64,000 bases of DNA, from NCBI GenBank assembly GCA_003956705.1, contig QZCP01000066.1, positions 4,533 to 68,532 on the forward strand, given 5' to 3'. Position numbers and translations under genes: made by a program. Positions 1 through 15,500 of this stretch are shown here, in pieces (position 1 is the stretch's first letter; the number at the start of each line of letters is the position of its first letter). Origin of the DNA: Brevipalpus yothersi. Its lineage: Eukaryota > Arthropoda > Arachnida > Trombidiformes > Tenuipalpidae. The notes below the pieces were generated by a model. That model did no database searches, had not been told where the DNA came from, and saw nothing but the letters and a program-made list of their open reading frames with translations.

Positions 1-62
<62 letters not shown>
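1..62. repeat. (CT)n dinucleotide array
   Basis: An uninterrupted CT repeat runs from the window edge and probably extends upstream. It is the first of many CT/GA arrays in the window and has no coding meaning; Ser-Leu or Arg-Glu repeat reading frames across such arrays are artefacts. Confidence 0.98.
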
Positions 63-64
<2 letters not shown>

Positions 65-3000
65 AATCTCATTTATTTCATTCTCTCTCTTTTTCTCCTT
101 CTTTCTGTGTGTCTCTCTCTCTAATGCGTCATGCCATATACACTTGACTATATTCATCATTGCGTTGATGATGGCAATATTTAGAGGCCATTTCAGTTGG
201 AAAATTTTTTTTTGGCCTCTCTTTTTCTGGTACTGTTTACTTTTACCATTGAACCAAGTCAAATTAAATCTGATCACAGGACTCTTACTGGCTAGAACTT
301 TTACTCATTTTTGCTCATTTTTCTCGATGACCAAGCGATACTTGCATTTTTTGTCCACTTTTTTTTGTTCCTCGTCACATTCACATACACTCACATACAT
401 TAATGAGTAATATGGCCTGAAGTGAAATAGAAAATCCTTTTTATCTTGAGATTGTGAGACTAGAGTGAAATTCCAATCAGAATATAGCCATACTTCACGA
501 TAGTTTTTTCTTCTTTTCTTTTTCTTCTTCTTTTTGCTTGCTTCTTCATCTTTTTCTACTTCTCTCTCTCTCTCTCTCATATTGAAACTCTCAAAAGTCA
601 TACTCACACACAAAAATTTTCTCGGGCATCAACAAGTGAGTTGGACTCTGAAACTCATTAGATATTCATGGATGCAAAACGCCTCCCAATTTCACGCCCC
701 GAATGAAAAGATGATGTGAAAATGACCTTCTTGTGTGTGAGTATACAACTGAATAGTGGAATTATATATATATATTCATTCCAGACTGGGTAAAAAGTTC
801 GAAAGAGAGAGAGAAAGAAATATCATAAGTCGGAAGAAACGCATGAGATATGGTTCCGTTAAATTTTTCTCAACTGATCGTGGTTTTATAGTGAGAAAGA
901 GAACTTCTTTCATGAATGAATGAAGTACGATTGGAGTCCAAAAAAATGAATGAACAAAGAGAGTGAGTACAAATGGTAAGAGAAAGAGGAAAATAATCTC
1001 AATTGTGGGTGGTTTAAAAGTCATTGGAAGTGGGAGAGAGAGAGAAAGAGAGGAAATTATTGTTAAGACAAGAGAAGAGGAACCACTTACAACATCGCTA
1101 TTCTCAAAAGTGTATACTCCATATAATCAAGTCCATTGTTTCAGAAACGTTCCTCTTGTTCAGAATCGGCTTGAGAATGATTATCGATTTTTTTTCCCGA
1201 AATAAAATAGCTCCGATTAAATATGTTCCCTTCTCGATTGATATTGTTTATATGGTTGTGGAGAATATTGTCAATAGCTTTGGATGCATTTGCAAATGAA
1301 TAAGAGTTTGTCAAAAATGTGGTCAGAACATAAAATTGTTGTTATTATTATTATTCAAATGGCTATAGCTGGGAGAGTCAATTGAAAGGGAAAAATTGTG
1401 ATTATCAAGTGAGAGTGTGTCTGAATCGAAGAAAATATCCTTGGAATGAACAATTGTATTCTGTATAAATATATATACATGCATGTGTTCAGGTATTATT
1501 GTGAGTGGCTATTGGATGGTCCTTATGTTGTACCCAAAAATGTGTGAAAATTTTCTCTCCAGCAGAAGAGCTCATTGTTTATCAGCCCAAATCATTTTGT
1601 ACTTCTACTACTACTACTATTCTGTTGATGTAGTATCGAATCGATAGTTATCTGAATTTCTTTACACCAATATATCTTCCTCACTCTTTTTTACACACTA
1701 TCCTCTCTACCTCATGAAATGGAAGATTGAAATTACAATATTTGCACGAAATATCTTTTCATCTTGAAATCTCTTTTACACACTTTTTCTCCTCTCTCTT
1801 CTTTCTCTCTATCTCTATCTCTATAAGTTCAAATGAAAAAAGGTCAGCAAAAACACGGCTCTTGAAAAATATTTCGAAAGATTGCCTCTTTCTAACTATC
1901 TATCTATCTCATAATCTTGTGTGTAAGTTTGAATTGAAATGAATAATCGATCAGATACAACCATGAAGATTGGTCAGTATATGTTCGATTGAGCATGATG
2001 CCGTCTGTCTTCTCACGTTTCCCGCTCTTTTTTATGTATACATGTATATCTCACTCTCTCTCATTCAACGTTAATTCAATCTATCACCTTAACCAATATT
2101 GCTTACTCATACTACCACCTATTTTATTTCAATTATGTTCATGATTATTACTCAAAATGAATTATGATCAAGAAATGAGAAAGTGTGTGTGTGTATGCGA
2201 AAGAGAAAAAGTAAAAGAATGATCTGCTCGTGTTCAATTAGCTTTTTACAAGTGACATGATTTTCGAATATTGACTTGAGAAATGTTATCCTCATTCTTT
2301 ACAACGAAATAATCTTAATTTCAACATTTGACATGAATAACTGTTGTTTAAGTTATCCAATTTCATTTCTTCATTCATACACATTTTATGGGCTGTGAGG
2401 AAGAGAGATAGAATGCATAACTTTGTATGGATCACATGATGATGTTAAAAGCCTCTTGTTACCATTGAAAATCTATCTCTATTGAAATTCGGAGAAGTAA
2501 ATTGAAGCTTGATTTGATTGTATATTTACATATGTATGCTATACACCTCTTCTTCCTCTTCTTCTTCAACTTGCGTGTATATTCATCAAGTGTATCTGAA
2601 TTTTGAGCTTCATTAGTCGCCAAATTTTACCGACAATCAGATACACTTTGTGTGTAATTTTACCGTTATCTGTCAATCGGAGGAAGAGGAGAGTGACTAA
2701 TGTATGATATTTTGGAGATACCGTTTCGAGTGGCTCTTCAACGGAAAAAAAAGTTTGGTGATGATACTAGACCATCAACACTAGTCAATCAAGCTACACT
2801 TACTTACATAACATGCTCACAATGTTTCATTCAATTGAAGTAATAATTCAATGAGTCAATCTGATGACTAGACTAAAGTTTTTCATCATCATGCTACTTA
2901 ACTCACACACACACACAGTGGTATGTGTGCGTGTGTTTATTTATTCAGGGTCATGAGGAATTCTTTCTTCCTTCTATCTGGTCATATATTTCAGCTCAAA

Positions 3001-3340
3001 CAGTTTCCATGATGTGGCTCTCTGTGTTTGAAAGTGATAAAAAGAAGTCATACTTGAAACATCAATTGGAAAGTGATGATAGTAGTAGCGAGGGAAGAAG
3101 GAGGAGATTGAAAAAAAGAAGTTCCTAGGAAATCTTTTGGAAAACATTTCGCCATCAACATCCATCGGTTGATCGTGTAGTATCAAAAGTGATGGGAAAA
3201 GTTTTAAGTGGCAAGCGAACATACATCATTTCCTTATCGTATTTCGAAACTCAATTAAGCTTGTCTATTCACCACCATCAAACTATTGAAATATATCAGA
3301 AAATATGCCAAAACACAAGTGATTGGCAAGAGTAGAGGGA

Positions 3341-3389
<49 letters not shown>

Positions 3390-5050
3390 CCAAGTATACT
3401 TTCGTGTATAGTGTGGAGGGTAAAATGGAAAGTGTAATGGAGAGTATTTCCGTTTCTCGTCAGGTTAAATAGGTTTTTGAAATGCACACTCAAACTTCAG
3501 GTGAATGATAGTGTATGTGTATGTTTTTGTAATAGTGGTTCCCATTCAGAATGAAAGGTACATACATGCATATGCCTACCTTCCAAGTATAACCACAAGA
3601 ATGCACGAATGACATTTAACACTCAAAGTTTTGTTGTTGTAAGTTTGGTCAAGTTTTTGGGCTCAAATGAGTGTTGTCGTTCTCCATAATCATTGCATTA
3701 GTTGCGACATTTTGCTTTTTTTCTCTCTCTCTCTCTTCCACTCATTTTATCCATATATTATTGAAATTGATTACTGTAGAGTGTGTGTCAAAATTCACAA
3801 TTTTTTGGCAATAAACATGTAGGTGATGAGCAATTGGAATGGGCTTTTATCGTCCAAGAAGGAAATTTAGTGATAATTTTTAATGTGAAAAGAAGAAAAA
3901 AAGAGCAAAAGCAAAACCTCTTCAAATTGTTTTCATTACTCGTTACTTGTCATACTTCCTCTTTTTGAGTGGAAAAAAAAGTTTCTTTCATTCTGATTGT
4001 GGAGAGTGCATAAAGTACAATAACATTACTTTGTGAATACAATTTGTCATAATGTTCAACTGGGAAGAGTAGAAGAAAGAGAGAAAAAGAAAGAGAGAGA
4101 GAGAGAGCAAAAAAGATGGAAAATGAATGGAGATAGAGACAGCAGCAAGGCTCATCAATTGAATGCACGATATGAGGCCGAATAGAACACATACATACAT
4201 ATACACACACATCGTCCAGAAAAATATGATGTAACCAGAATCAAGTTCATTGATGTACATGTGTGGGTGGATCAAATCAAAACTTTACTTTTGTTGTTGT
4301 TTCTCTCTTTGGTTGAAGATGTACTTGAAAGAATTGATCACGCTGGATAGAGAGAAGCAAGGCCATTTCAAAATATTGTATGTGTATGTTGAATGATAAT
4401 CTTTACAATCATCTTGACACTTGGGCTTTTGGTATTCAATTCATGGCAGACCAGTGCAAAAGCTGGAATAACAGCATGTTCTTATTGGCTATGCATTTTA
4501 AAGAAAGAGAAAGAGAAAGATGCAAATTGTTGATTTGGTTTTAAATAATGAATTTCATTCATTTACTAGTGAACATCAAATCATTAGTTATTCATCCGAT
4601 TCAGAGTACAAGGCAGCATCAAGGGAGAGAGAGAGAATATAAAAGAAAAAAGGGTGTAGAATGAATTGTCAAATTATTAATATTTGCATGTTTGTCCTGG
4701 ATTGTGTGGAAGCTCCTTTCTATTGCTCTTTTTGATTTGTTTCAGTTGCTAACTTTGACCATCTGAAACAGCAAGTAAGAGCAATAATGGTGAAGCTAAT
4801 TTTCGATTCTCTCTCTCCATCCAATAGATTGTTGTTCATGATAATCAGCTGGTTCCCCTTGGCTTGCCACTATCCATCGATAATCGAACGATACTTAATT
4901 CATTTCTTTTTGGAAATCTTTTTTCCTTATCCACTCCATTCCTCAAACCCACGATTCAAATTAAATTCAAAAATTTTAATTTTAATTCAAATTTGTAATA
5001 ATCATTAATTATTCTTTCTCTCTCCCTCTCTTTATCTATCTGACTTACAG
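63..5050. other. Non-coding, probably intron or 5' region of the membrane-protein gene
   Basis: No reading frame here has convincing composition or paired splice sites. The stretch is AT-rich with short CT/GA, CA/GT and poly-T tracts, a (GA)n array at 3344-3387 and a 12-bp inverted repeat at 2588-2599/2637-2648. A pyrimidine-rich tract and TTACAG acceptor at 5045-5050 end it, so an upstream exon of the same gene must lie further left or beyond the window. Confidence 0.6.
3344..3387. repeat. (GA)n dinucleotide array
   Basis: About 22 uninterrupted GA units, upstream of the exon at 5051-5422. The complementary CT array at 7796-7875 lies on the other side of that exon. Confidence 0.97.
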
Positions 5051-7792
5051 GACAGCAAATTCTATCTCTACAGAGACAGAGAATTGCATGCAAGTGATTC
5101 ATCGAAAAGCTTATTCACCCTTCATTTTCCAGACGATATAAGTTGCTTCACATGTGACCTACTCTCTGGTTCCGATGAAGTGGGCATCAAAATATTCTCC
5201 AAAAAATCTAACAGCGTATATGCATGTAAAACACGATTCCGTAACAATAAGTTGGATCAAGAAGATTGTGGTGTGAAACGGATTCCGGAAGAGAAATCAT
5301 TACAAAAAGCGGTATCAACATCAGGCAATTGTCAAGCATTTGCCACTCGATATGATATGTCCACCGGAATATTGGACTTTGTTTACTTCGGAAGTGAATC
5401 GGTAGCAATAGCTAAACATACGGTAAGTGAATTTTAATTTCTTTCCAATCATTAATTCGATCAATCAGCAATTGAAATAATGCGTCAAACATGCGAATTC
5501 CTATGTGTGTTTTTCCAATGAAATGACGCTGATTATTATCATCATTTGTTTAAATTATGATTTTTTTAGCATCAAAAACCTTAATCAATGAGCACATGAA
5601 CAGTCTTGAATCACCACTAAATCAAGTGGAGACTGAGATTTATCATGCTGCGTGTCAATGCATTTATTAGGTATTGACCTTGATTTCATCTCATATCATT
5701 TTGATTTGCGTAGCAGAATATTTTCTTCGATCTTATCCAGTATCTTAATTTAAAATTCTGAAGTGGTAACTTTTTCGAAAAGATAAATAGAAGCCAAAAT
5801 ATGCATGATCACCTCACTTAACTGGTGTATACACTATATGTACTCTGTTCTAATCCATGGATACCATCTTGAATGCATTAAGGACACACATCTTAAGTGT
5901 TTAGTCGGTTTATCAGATGATTAAAGAGAGAAAATATGTGCATATATTTAGTAGAAATGAACTTTTAGAATAACAGTTGACAGTGTTGTCTTTGATGGAC
6001 TTATATCCGATTTTCATCAGTTACCGATAGAGAAGTACAGTTACACGATTATTGAGAGAATTTAAAAGGAATAAAGAGTTGCAAGCCAGTGTGGTGAGAG
6101 AGAAAATGATTCTAAATGATGATAAAGAATTGAGATCAAGATCAAGATGAAGTTATGATCAGATAGATCTGAAAGAGGAATAGAAAGAAAGAAAAACTAT
6201 TTTAAGTCAAACTTTTTCCAAAGATTATCAAATCAAGTGAGAATTCAGTTTCCATACCAAATTTTTTGATGTTTATAAACATACAAGTAACATTTTTAAT
6301 CAGTTTACTCTTTCTCCAAGCTCTTCTCATACACTTCCATCATTTACCTTCTTTTATCGGTCACTTTTTTTTATCATTTAAAACTTTTCCATCCTTAGCT
6401 CTCATTCTCATCTCTTCTTCTTTTGAGAAAAAATTCTTTTCCCAGATTTTTCTCCACTACCTGTGACTTCCTGATCCATCTCTTTCTCAAGTCTCTCTCT
6501 TTCTCTCATCCTCCTCCCCATCTTCTCCATCCTCCTCTCCAGACTGATCTGGATTGAGAAAAGCGTCTCGATTCACTATTATTCTCCCCAGAATTCGGAC
6601 AGTATTCTCTTCAAATAATACAAGCACACATTTTCTCAGATTCTTTTTACTTCAATGTATTGAAGTGTTTTTCTTCTGTCTCACCATAAACACTGTCAAA
6701 TAATGATTTCAATAACGAAACAACAGCAACAAGTGGCTATACACACACATATATATACACACTCATCTATCCTTCTACTACATACTTCATACTTGATCCT
6801 CTTCTTCAGGCCACCGAGCGATCACGGCCGTCGATCACCGTGAAACCTTTGCTAATCATGGTCTTCTTCTTATTTTTGACGTTTATCAAGTTCCCAAATG
6901 TTGAACGATAATTTTCGACTGTCAATCATCTTTTCTCAAATCACTCACTGAATCCTCTTCCTTCTCTCTCTCTTTCTCTCTCTTCCTCTTTCTTCAGTCT
7001 TATTTTTTCCTCCCTCATCTTCTCTCTTGCTCTCTCTCTCCCTCCCTTGTTACCTTGTTTACCTGTTTTTCCATCATCTTTGCATCAAATCTTTGCATTC
7101 CAATTTGCTCATCAACACTCGGTTTCATACACACATATTCCTTTTGATACTTTTAAATTGCAAGAAAAATCATTTCTCCTCAATACAACAACAACGACTT
7201 GTTACATGCACTTGTATGCTAGTCACTTCCGGAATTCCATATGAATTACGTAGCTTTGTTTCATAATCTGTATGGGTTGCATATACTCTCTCAGTATAAA
7301 TGTTTTACTCAAAAGATTCTCATCAATTGCATTCACACACACTCTCTCACTTGCTATTTTCAACCCTTTCAGCAATGGTTGATGATGATTCACTGGGAAT
7401 TTTGAATGAATAAGTCTTGAAGAAACTTGACTAATCATTACACTCACCCAATGAATGTGTGTGTGTGTGTGTTTATATGTGCAATGATATTCCACCTATT
7501 CTATGATGATGATATTTGAATCATCAACCAATCAGAATATATCAGTACAAGTATCACGCAAGATTATCATGACTTGAGGGCTTTTTGATCACACATAGAT
7601 TGATTTTCTCTGTCTCTCAAAAACTTGTCAAACACAGAGTGTTTAAAAAGGAAAGAGCAAATATAAGAAAATAGCTATCTTTCATACATCTAGATATGAG
7701 CATTTTTTTGTCCCTCACTTCGGACGTCCCATAACATAGAGAAAAAGAAAACCTGCTAGAACTTTCTTATTTTTATCATGTATTCATTTTAC

Positions 7793-7865
<73 letters not shown>

Positions 7866-8021
7866 TCTCTCTCTCATTCTCTTTCTTTCTCACTTTTCCA
7901 CTCAAAGTCATCATAGTGCAGCCTCGCCCGATGAATTTTAATCTTTTACCACATGAATAATGAGATGTTCACGACACTGTAGGTTCAGTGGAGAAAAAGA
8001 CATTGGAAAAGCGTATGAAGT

Positions 8022-8058
<37 letters not shown>

Positions 8059-9536
8059 TCTCAGATCATTACTACCACTTGTCAGGCCACTTGCTTACCT
8101 TGCCAAGGAATAGAAGTTGAGAGAGAGAGAGATGATATTCTACCTTTCTGAAAGTGGTGGACAATTTCCTCATGTACATTATAATATCACTGTTTACCTG
8201 GACCTGCCCGACTCTTGTCGTTAGTTATCGTCAACTCAAACACACACACACACACACTCGTTTTGATGATAAAGAGAGTGAGAGAGAAAGGAAGAGAAAA
8301 GATCATCATCAGAACAATTTTAATCGTCAAAAAGAGAGAAATTTTCTTCACTCTCACTTAGATACTCTGTAAAAAAGATACATTAAAAATCATGATAGTA
8401 ACCATACACACACACAAGCCTCAACTTTAACGTGTTTTACTATGCATGTTTATATGAACGTGTGTGATACTTTTACTTGTCTTCGCGTAGGATCACGGAT
8501 TTTGCCCAAAATTGGTGGGCAGAAAAAGAGAGAAAAGAGAAGATGAAATTGAGCTTGTAAGCTTGTATATCTTCTCTGAGTTCAATGAGATAGAGAGAGA
8601 GAGAGAGAGAAAAGATGTAGAAGATGGGAAAGAGAAAAAGAAAGAGAGAGAGATGATGATTTTTTAAAGTGGCCGAAGCAAAATTCTTCTTCTTACTTGT
8701 TGAGCCCCTCAAATAGGACAGTAAAGAGAATGTTGTTTGCATTTGAGATCTTTCAACTTTGCCCTGTCCCAGCCTTGGTATTGTGTATATGTGGTCAAGT
8801 CCAACAGTAAATCTGAATTACTGTTGCCTCCACTTCTCGGTGTGTGTGTATTCACTAATCTGAGAGATTTACCTTAAACAGCTTTCTTACTATTTTTCTT
8901 GTACTGATCAAGATCTCAATATTTTTTCCTTCTCTCTCTCTTCTCCACTGACGACATCTCTTCTCATCTTACGTAAAACAATCATAACATCTTCTTTTTT
9001 CCCAAAATTTTTGCCCAAACTTGATTGTCTACTTTTTTTTGATTGTTTTGCTTTAGCTCAATAATTTTACACTGATGATGATTCTATCCATCAGATCATC
9101 ATGGCCACTTGTGTGTGTGTGTATATATTGCTTTTATCTTGATCATGATTGTAACTTCAAATGATAATACATGAGAGAAGTATAAGGTGCTCATATCCAA
9201 AATGTGTATTATAAATAAACACGTACTAACATATTATGTATACGTGTTCAGAATCTTGTTCATGGTGCCCGATAAGAATAGGGGCCATGATGGGATTGCA
9301 AAGTTTATGTGCTTGTAAATGTACTTGAATGGTTGTATGTGAGCGGAGAGAGAGAGAGAAAGAAAGAAAGAAAGAAAAGATGAGTTCGCTAACTTATTTA
9401 GACTTTATCGAAACAACAGGTAAAACAACAAACGGTTACAATCATTTATCTAAAAGTGAGCTAAAATAAAAGGAGAGGGAGAAACAGTATGCCCCAATAT
9501 ATTTTGATCTTCTTGGAAAAAATTTTTTTCCAAAAT

Positions 9537-9576
<40 letters not shown>

Positions 9577-12500
9577 TCTGGTTCTTCTGAACTCACGGAT
9601 ACATATTCTGTATCTCACATACCCAAATGGGCGCTTTGAATGTAGGTCAAAATTAAGTAGCAAGTAGCTGGCTGCTATCATAATGATTTTTCATATCTTT
9701 GACCCAATAGTACGCATATTTAGCCAAGCATGATCTCATGATTTTTTTCTCCATCTTTCTCTCTCTCTCATCTGAGTCGAAAACCCCTTACTTAACTTTT
9801 ATGCGACTTGTCTTGTGTTTTAACGTTAACCCGATCTATACCTTCTTTCTATCTATCTCTCTATTGCTCATTTTTTAAAAAGTAATTCGTATTCGAATCA
9901 CTTGTTGGAACTCCTCTCTCTCTCTCTTAATCTATCGTTACATGAGGCACACAAACATGTACAAACCTAAACCAGAGCCTTCAACCCTGGAACCCTCTCC
10001 TCCCCCTTCTGATCATCCTCTCTCTCTCTCCTCCTTCCTCATTTTCGGGTGCATGATAACAATTTAGTTCCACCAACAGTCCAAATCGATGCTCGCCGCT
10101 GCCACCGTGTTTTTGTATTCCACCATCACTAGTGTGGCAAATAATTCAGATCTTCTCAATGGGACCTTCGTGTTCATCGTAAGGTGAATGTATGTATATG
10201 TATATATATATTTATACCTGTACATACCCACTACTACATGTATGCATATATATATTCTCCCAGCCCAAGGCCAAACGTGGGGTTTCATTTTATTCGCAGA
10301 AAAATTGAAGTCTGTTCACCGTACATAACTCATGAGTACATGTACATGTACCACTACCTGATTGTAATGTCCCATGCTGAACACATTGGCGAAGAAAATG
10401 CATGTTTAAATATATTGGTTTGTTGATATTTATGCAATCGGTTTGACAGTTAAAATTATGATACTGATGATAGTTCCGGTTTGTCATTTGACCCACTATT
10501 TGAGCAGCACATGTGTGTGTGTGTGTGTGTGTATTTGCAATGATTAAGGGTGACGAAATAGAATTTGGCCTGAAATACGTACCATATACATGAAATTTTA
10601 CCTGTTAAATGGGTATATATACATACAAAAAATTAGATGTTCTTTTTTTCGTTTATCATCAATTGTATATGTTTGTGTATACTGAGATGATGAGACGTGG
10701 CCTAAGATCCGGAACGAGAAAGAGAGGTAAAAAGATGGAAGAAAAAGTGTATAAAATAAGGTAAAAAAATGATTTGGGTGTTGAACATGATAGAAAAGAG
10801 ATAGATAAAAGAAATGTTCCAGTAAAAAGTGGAAGAAGAAGAAGCTTGGAATCGATTTTCTGAACCTTTATACTACTACTACTACCGCTGTCTTGAAGAA
10901 TAGTCAAAAATCATCTGATAGCCTCTCGGCACGCGCCAATCTTACCGATTTTGTTTGGAACATCTTACATCCGTAGCATGTCTATTTGAAACGAAATTTT
11001 TTCTCTCTCACCATCAGAGTATCAATTGCACTTCTGGTTACGGTTTTTTATTTCACATACACACACACACATACATGTATACAGATTTCAATTCATTCCT
11101 CTCAGAAGGAGATTGAGCCTGTCAATTGATTTTGGCCCTATCCAATTGTTTTAATTTTGTTATGTTGGTTGACTTGTTATATCATCTGCCAACAGCACGA
11201 GCACTGTATCATATACACACATACACAAGAAGTTTGTGATACCATTCTGGGCAAGTGATGAAGTTTCAGATTTCTTTCTCTTTTTCGGCACTATTTCCAA
11301 GAAGTCAGATAGAGAAGGAAGGGGAAGAAGGGGAATCCATGTTATTTGGAAGACAGAAGACAGAAGACAGAAGAGAGAGGAGATTGTCTGATTTTCCAAT
11401 TCATGAAACAAAATCTAATTATTTCGCCACTTCATGGTTGTAGATGTCTGCATGATACTTTTCTTTTTCTATTTTATTTATCTCTCTCTCTTCCTCTCTC
11501 TCTCTCTCTTGAATCGGCCTGACAACGATAGACAAAGAGTTGTCTACAACACTCATCAATGATCAGTTTGATTGGAATAGTGGAAAGGAGAGAGAGAGAT
11601 AGAAAAAAAGTGAAATAAAGATCATCGAAAATAAACAAGGAAGAAAGAAAAAGAGAGAGAGAGAATACAGATTTGTTTCCGTAACGGATCACAACAGTGG
11701 CCATACAGCATGTCCGTTGTTGATGTCAAATCATGATGCATCGACTGATCACTTGTTTCACCGATGACTTTGTGTGTGTGTAGTGTATGGTGTTTGTGTC
11801 TGTATGTGTGTGTGCAAAACCGAAATGAATGAAAGAGGGAGAGGGGGAGGAGGAGGGTTGAGTAAGAGAGAGAGAGAGAATGTTTTACGATATATAATGT
11901 GAAGGACCAGGAAGTTGGCCCGTTAGTGATCGTGATGCTTGGAAGGTGGATGATGAGAATCAAGTGGAGATGAAGAGGCAGAGAGAGAGAGAGAGATGAG
12001 AGCGAAGAAAGCGAATAAGCAGAAAGAGGATTCTGACCTGAGAGAACAAGAAGAAGAAGAAGTTTCATGGAGAAGAGAGGCCAAGAAAGATGAGGAGAGA
12101 GCGATGATCAACATCTTTTTACCTGGAATCCGGGCAGGCCAGCCAGCCAGATGAGAATTGTTCATCCTTACTACTTTGGCTATTATTTTCTAGTCAAGTG
12201 AACTGAGGGAAAGCGAAAAGTAAACTTGATTCTTGTATGTGTGTGTTCAACAATCGAAAGCAAAGTGAAGAAGAAGAAAAAGAAGAAGAAGAAGATGATG
12301 AACAGAAGAAAAAAATCGTCAAGCCCAAAGGTAGCAGTAAGCTTGAAAGTAATCTGCGTGAAGTTGAAGGAGGTAGAATTTAGAAATTACAATCAACAGC
12401 CAGGTAAATCGTTTTCCACAGCTTTGAGACCTAGAAGGCATAAATTTGAATACAAGTTCTATTCTATCTTCTCGTTGACTAGTGATCACAATAGAGAAAG

Positions 12501-15500
12501 AGAGAGAGGTGAATTGAGTGCACAATCACTCAAGTGGATATATTCTGTTGGCTAAAGTAAAATGTTGGAATAGAAGAGAAAATACCCAGCAAGTAAGTAA
12601 AGAGAGAGAGAAAGAGAAAGAGAAAGAGGAAGAAAGATTTGTATTCTCACATATACTTGCTCTCTCTTGCATACAATCTTTATTTATCGTCCATCGAAAT
12701 TCTCTGCCAACAACCAGAATGGCCTCCGATGTGTGAAGATGGCTGGCAAGCGAGCAAGTGTGTGTGTATATACCTATTCTGGCCCATAAAAAAAGCCCCT
12801 CAAAAACTTTCTACTACTACTACTACTTCTACTTCTACTACTCTGGAAAAGAGAACATTCCAAGGTATATACTCAGAACCGGTTCAAAAAAGACATAGAG
12901 AGAGGTATACATGTATATATTCAGGTATATGTATACAATCATCATTATACCCAGTTTATATACACAGAACCGAATATGTGAAAAAAAAGTTCAGGTAAAC
13001 TGGTTTCAGAAGAGAAGACATAAGATGGGCAAACAACGTCTAGAAGAAGCTTGAAATTTTTGGAGTTGAGTAATTTTGGATGCAGAGAGAGAGAAAGAAA
13101 AGTTTACTCTGTTGTCTCTTAGGACCTCCACCTCCACCTTCTTCTTTTTACTTTTCTTCTTCTTCTTTTTCTTCTCCTCCTCTTCCATCTTCTTCCACTT
13201 ATTTTCTCTCTCATTTGGGTCTAATTTGAAGGATGATGATTGAATTTGCTATGCTTTTGATTTGAAATATTTTTCTCTCAATCTTTGCCTCAGGAAATAC
13301 TCATTTTTTGAGAGGGACCAAATGAGTTGGATGCATGTAAAGTGTGTGCATGCAAATGTCTAAATTGGTGAATATATGCATACACACTTACATTCGGTGT
13401 ATGCATATTATTGATACGCCGGTATGATGCTATAAAAAGAGGGAAAAATATATGTGTATATTTGATGGAGCAAGATGATACACTAGCGTCTATTTCATTT
13501 CTTCTCTCTCTCTTTTCTATCCTCCTTTTAATATATGAAATGAAATGAAAACTTGATTTGAATACTTGATTGTTATAAGTTGGATATTTGAGAGATAGAA
13601 ATGAGGTTGCCTGGTTCCCGACGATCGATTCAATGATGATGGCATCATAATCGATCCAATTGCTGAATGAGTGCTTCAATTGATAGAGAAGATTAAATCA
13701 AGAAAGTATATCTCTCAATATGCGAGAGTAGAGAGAGATGAGAAATTTTTGACTCTCTCTCTCTCTCTTCCATCATCATAACATATACTTGGTCATTGCT
13801 ACTGGCCAGTTAATCTTCATGACCAATTTAATACTATTCCAACTTGTTAGCACTGTAGGAAGAGAGAGAGACTAGTTAACTTGACTTTTATATCAACTTG
13901 ACTTTTTGGTTTGATTGGCTTGTAAATCTTGCTGATTTCTTCACATCACAAGTGGCTTGAATAATTGTGTGCCGAGTGTATGTGTCCACTAAATTGTATT
14001 TGATTTAACTCCTTCTTTATTAGCAGTATATAAGTCAAAGTAGTAATAGTAATAGCAAATAAGTTTGATCTAATCACGGTCCATCTCAAATGAAACTTGA
14101 CCGATTCAAGAGAGAGAAAGAGAGTAACATTGCCTCCTCTATTGAGTAGATGAGTATTGAGAGAGAAAAGAGAGAGGAAAATTTTTTTCATGAAAAAATC
14201 GAAAGAATGTTGATGTTGACCGTATTTTTGTGAATACTTCTTCTTGATCATTTTATCCAATTGCAACCATTAGCACCAAGCAGCAGGAGCAAAGCGTAAA
14301 TTATTTCACTCTTTAAATTACCCAGGTCCTTCTATCTATCTTCATTTTATGATTGTATATATGTGTATGTGATGTTTAAACCTTTTCCCGCCAACTTTTC
14401 TATCGTATCTATCGTATTTCCTTTTCCATGTTTCAAATTTCAACAGCCAAAAAGATTTTATACCCCAGTCTTGATGATAGGAGAGAGATAAAGATTTCTC
14501 TCTCTCTCTCTCTCTTCACTCTTTTGAAAGTGGCTAATGGTTATTGAGCCAAATTCTCCATCCATTAGATCCAATCAAATGAACTTTCTCGTCTTCTTCT
14601 CTTATTTCAAATGTTTCTCTCTTCTCTTTATCAAATGGAATTGAGCAAAAGAAGCCTTGCGGTCGTGATGATGAAAGAGAGAGGAGAGAGAGAGAAGAGA
14701 GCCCAAAAGATGATGATTCTTGCAGGTAAGGTGGTGATGTTGGGTTATGTGTACATGTACATGTATATATGCTGATGGTGATTATCTTGGCCATCGTGAG
14801 TGAATCGAAGTAGTAGTAGCTAGCACCAGTAGTGTGTATAGTGGATTGTGGTTGTGTGTGTGATAGTTGAATTCATGAAGTGTGGTCACACAAATTCGTA
14901 TCATACAAATCCAATAGAGTGACCTGGTGTTGGGGATACATCATCACCGTTATCAAGAAGAAGAAGAAAAAAAATTTAGGCCTTTACCCATCATCTCAAC
15001 CGGAACCGATGGACATATCCCACACACACACATAAACACCATCTCATGTATCCACTCAACAGATATTGTCCCAGCTTGATGCTGGGGAATAGAGTGGAAG
15101 AAGAATATATGATGCTACAATCAAATGAGTGTCTAAAAAATCAGCGGCCCAAAAACAAGAGAGGTGGCCCTAACATGATGAAGAAGAATGTGTATGTGTG
15201 CATCTTTATATATGGGACGACAATATGTAAGAGTTAATGAGTGGACTGTTTTTTGGTATTCAATAGCTTGTGGAATGACCTTTGGCCACTATTTTTCTTG
15301 ATACATATTATGTATTGATGGTGGCCTCAACCCCGAAAATATCGATACTTTATAGCCAATGAAATATTGTTGTGTTACCGCCACTTGTGTGTGTGTGTAT
15401 GTTAAAATTTTGATGATAAACGTTCATTTATCTGGCACTCCTTGAAACACCACTATCTTGGGTTCTTATAAATTTTCTTTTCAAAGATGAAAGCTAATTT

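Noticed and set aside
9340..9380. GA/GAAA tetranucleotide tract as a possible CRISPR-like or satellite array
   Set aside because: Simple microsatellite with no spaced unique segments; eukaryotic context.
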